Of a DNA stretch of 64,000 bases, positions 63,337 through 64,000 are shown piece by piece (position 1 is the first letter of the stretch; every line of letters begins with the position of its first letter). The notes under the pieces were generated by a model. It made no database searches. It saw only the letters and a program-made list of their open reading frames with translations, and had not been told where the DNA came from. This DNA comes from Sedimentitalea xiamensis (lineage in GTDB: Bacteria; Pseudomonadota; Alphaproteobacteria; Rhodobacterales; Rhodobacteraceae), in the NCBI RefSeq assembly GCF_030164465.1, contig NZ_JASNJE010000002.1:1-64000 (forward strand), given 5' to 3'. The position numbers and the translations under genes are program-made.

Positions 63337-64000
63337 GAAACCCGTCCGCGCAGCACGCCCGTCATCTGCGCCAGGATCGACACCGCGATCTCCGCCGGCC
63401 CCGCAGCCCCGATGTCCAGGCCGACGGGTCCGTGAATGCGTGCGATCTGCGCCTCGGTGAAGCCTGCGGCCGTCATCCGGTCCACCCGTTTGGCGTGGGT
63501 CCGTGTGCTTCCCAGGGCCCCGATGTAGAAAACCTCGGCCGCCAAGGCGGCTTGGAGCGCGGGATCGTCAAGCTTCGGGTCATGGGTCAGCAGAACCAGC
63601 GCCGTGCGCGTATCCAGCCCGAGTTGCGCCACCGCCTCGTCGGGCCAGTCCCTCAGGATGGTTTCGCCGGGGAACCGATCGCTCGCGGCAAAAGCGTCGC
63701 GCGGATCTATCAGCACCGCGTCATAGCCTGCGATCCGGGCCATCGGCACCAGCGCCTGGGCGATATGGACCGCACCGACGACGATCAGGCGCAGGGGCGG
63801 ATTGTGCACCGCGACGAAGGTGACGCCATCCTCTTCGAAGCCGGACCGGTCCATCCGCATCCGGTCGGGGTATCCGCCCCTGACCAGCCGACGGTCTCCG
63901 GTGCGGGTGTTCACCTCGTAGGCCAGCGCCGTGCGCATCGCACGCGCCTGCACCAGGTCTTCCAGCATGTCGACCGGCAAGGCCGGGCCGACAGGCTCCA
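63333..64000 (-). CDS. XdhC/CoxI-family molybdenum hydroxylase maturation factor (partial)
   Basis: The C-terminal Rossmann-like domain of an XdhC/CoxI protein: LRLIVVGAVHIAQALVPMARIAGYDAVLIDPR, then VLLTHDPKLDDPALQAAL and the Arg-rich FYIGALGSTRTHAKRVDR. The frame stays open to the window edge (VGPALPVDML upstream of an internal TTG at 63980), so the N-terminal XdhC_CoxI domain lies beyond 64000. Such proteins add the sulfido ligand and deliver the cofactor to the large subunit. It is co-oriented and overlapping with the MoCF-type gene. Confidence 0.9.
   Translation of the reverse strand, partial: EPVGPALPVDMLEDLVQARAMRTALAYEVNTRTGDRRLVRGGYPDRMRMDRSGFEEDGVTFVAVHNPPLRLIVVGAVHIAQALVPMARIAGYDAVLIDPRDAFAASDRFPGETILRDWPDEAVAQLGLDTRTALVLLTHDPKLDDPALQAALAAEVFYIGALGSTRTHAKRVDRMTAAGFTEAQIARIHGPVGLDIGAAGPAEIAVSILAQMTGVLRGRVS

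Overview
The window is GC-rich chromosomal DNA from an alphaproteobacterium, most likely order Rhodobacterales (Roseobacter/Rhodobacter relatives). The support is a SAM-II riboswitch in front of metZ, FolE2, DUF2842 and DUF2065 proteins, a glyQ/glyS pair with a DUF6446-like membrane protein, form II (AYRGAGR) CO-dehydrogenase-like genes, and the close packing with ATGA overlaps typical of the group. I see no rRNA, tRNA, CRISPR array or prophage.

Layout. 1-179 is the 3' end of an IS5-type transposase abutting a SleB-like cell wall hydrolase. 1.0-8.3 kb holds a PPDK-like enzyme, glyS, a DUF6446-like protein and glyQ (minus strand), with marC on the opposite strand between the two GlyRS genes. 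8.5-13.4 kb holds a secreted pseudo-protease with a peptidoglycan-binding domain, a secreted HAD phosphatase, a decayed TPP-enzyme gene and trkH. 13.4-15.0 kb holds a DUF1127-like protein, a Lys/Ala/Pro-rich protein and a small helical protein, with two palindromes resembling PhaR operators. 15.2-18.2 kb holds folE2 and metZ with its SAM-II riboswitch. 18.2-30 kb is mixed housekeeping: hydrolase, GST, yciB, DMT transporter, mgtC, ftsY, AlkB-like hydroxylase, xseA, purD, FG-GAP protein, ferredoxin and a Crp/Fnr regulator.

From 30.1 to 30.35 kb there is a 52-codon ORF followed by a strongly structured RNA with an intrinsic terminator, a candidate CcsR/cuckoo-type small RNA locus. 30.4-36.7 kb is an envelope-protease and redox block (degP, DUF2065, hflC, hflK, gor, rpiA). 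37-45 kb holds sdaA, a second DMT transporter, thiamine pyrophosphokinase, a large acidic protein, an AGCS symporter and a UspA protein. 45.2-52.2 kb holds DUF2842, purA, a three-gene cobalt-type nitrile hydratase operon, secG, pyrG and an amidase that could complete nitrile degradation.

The right end is a cofactor and redox region. A full pqqABCDE operon (55.4 to 52.3 kb, including the 35-aa pqqA) is divergent from a NosR-like flavin/iron-sulfur membrane protein. It is followed by a molybdenum hydroxylase operon (S-L-M order), a small outer-membrane-type protein, a molybdopterin-binding protein and an XdhC/CoxI maturation factor that runs off the window. No PQQ-dependent dehydrogenase lies in the window.

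The observations I rank highest are the candidate structured sRNA at 30.2 kb, the two PhaR-like palindromes around a PhaF-like Lys/Ala/Pro-rich protein, the NosR-like gene next to pqqA, the 794-aa acidic protein with conserved-looking ends, the pseudo-protease, and a hairpin-rich in-frame insert in glutathione reductase.
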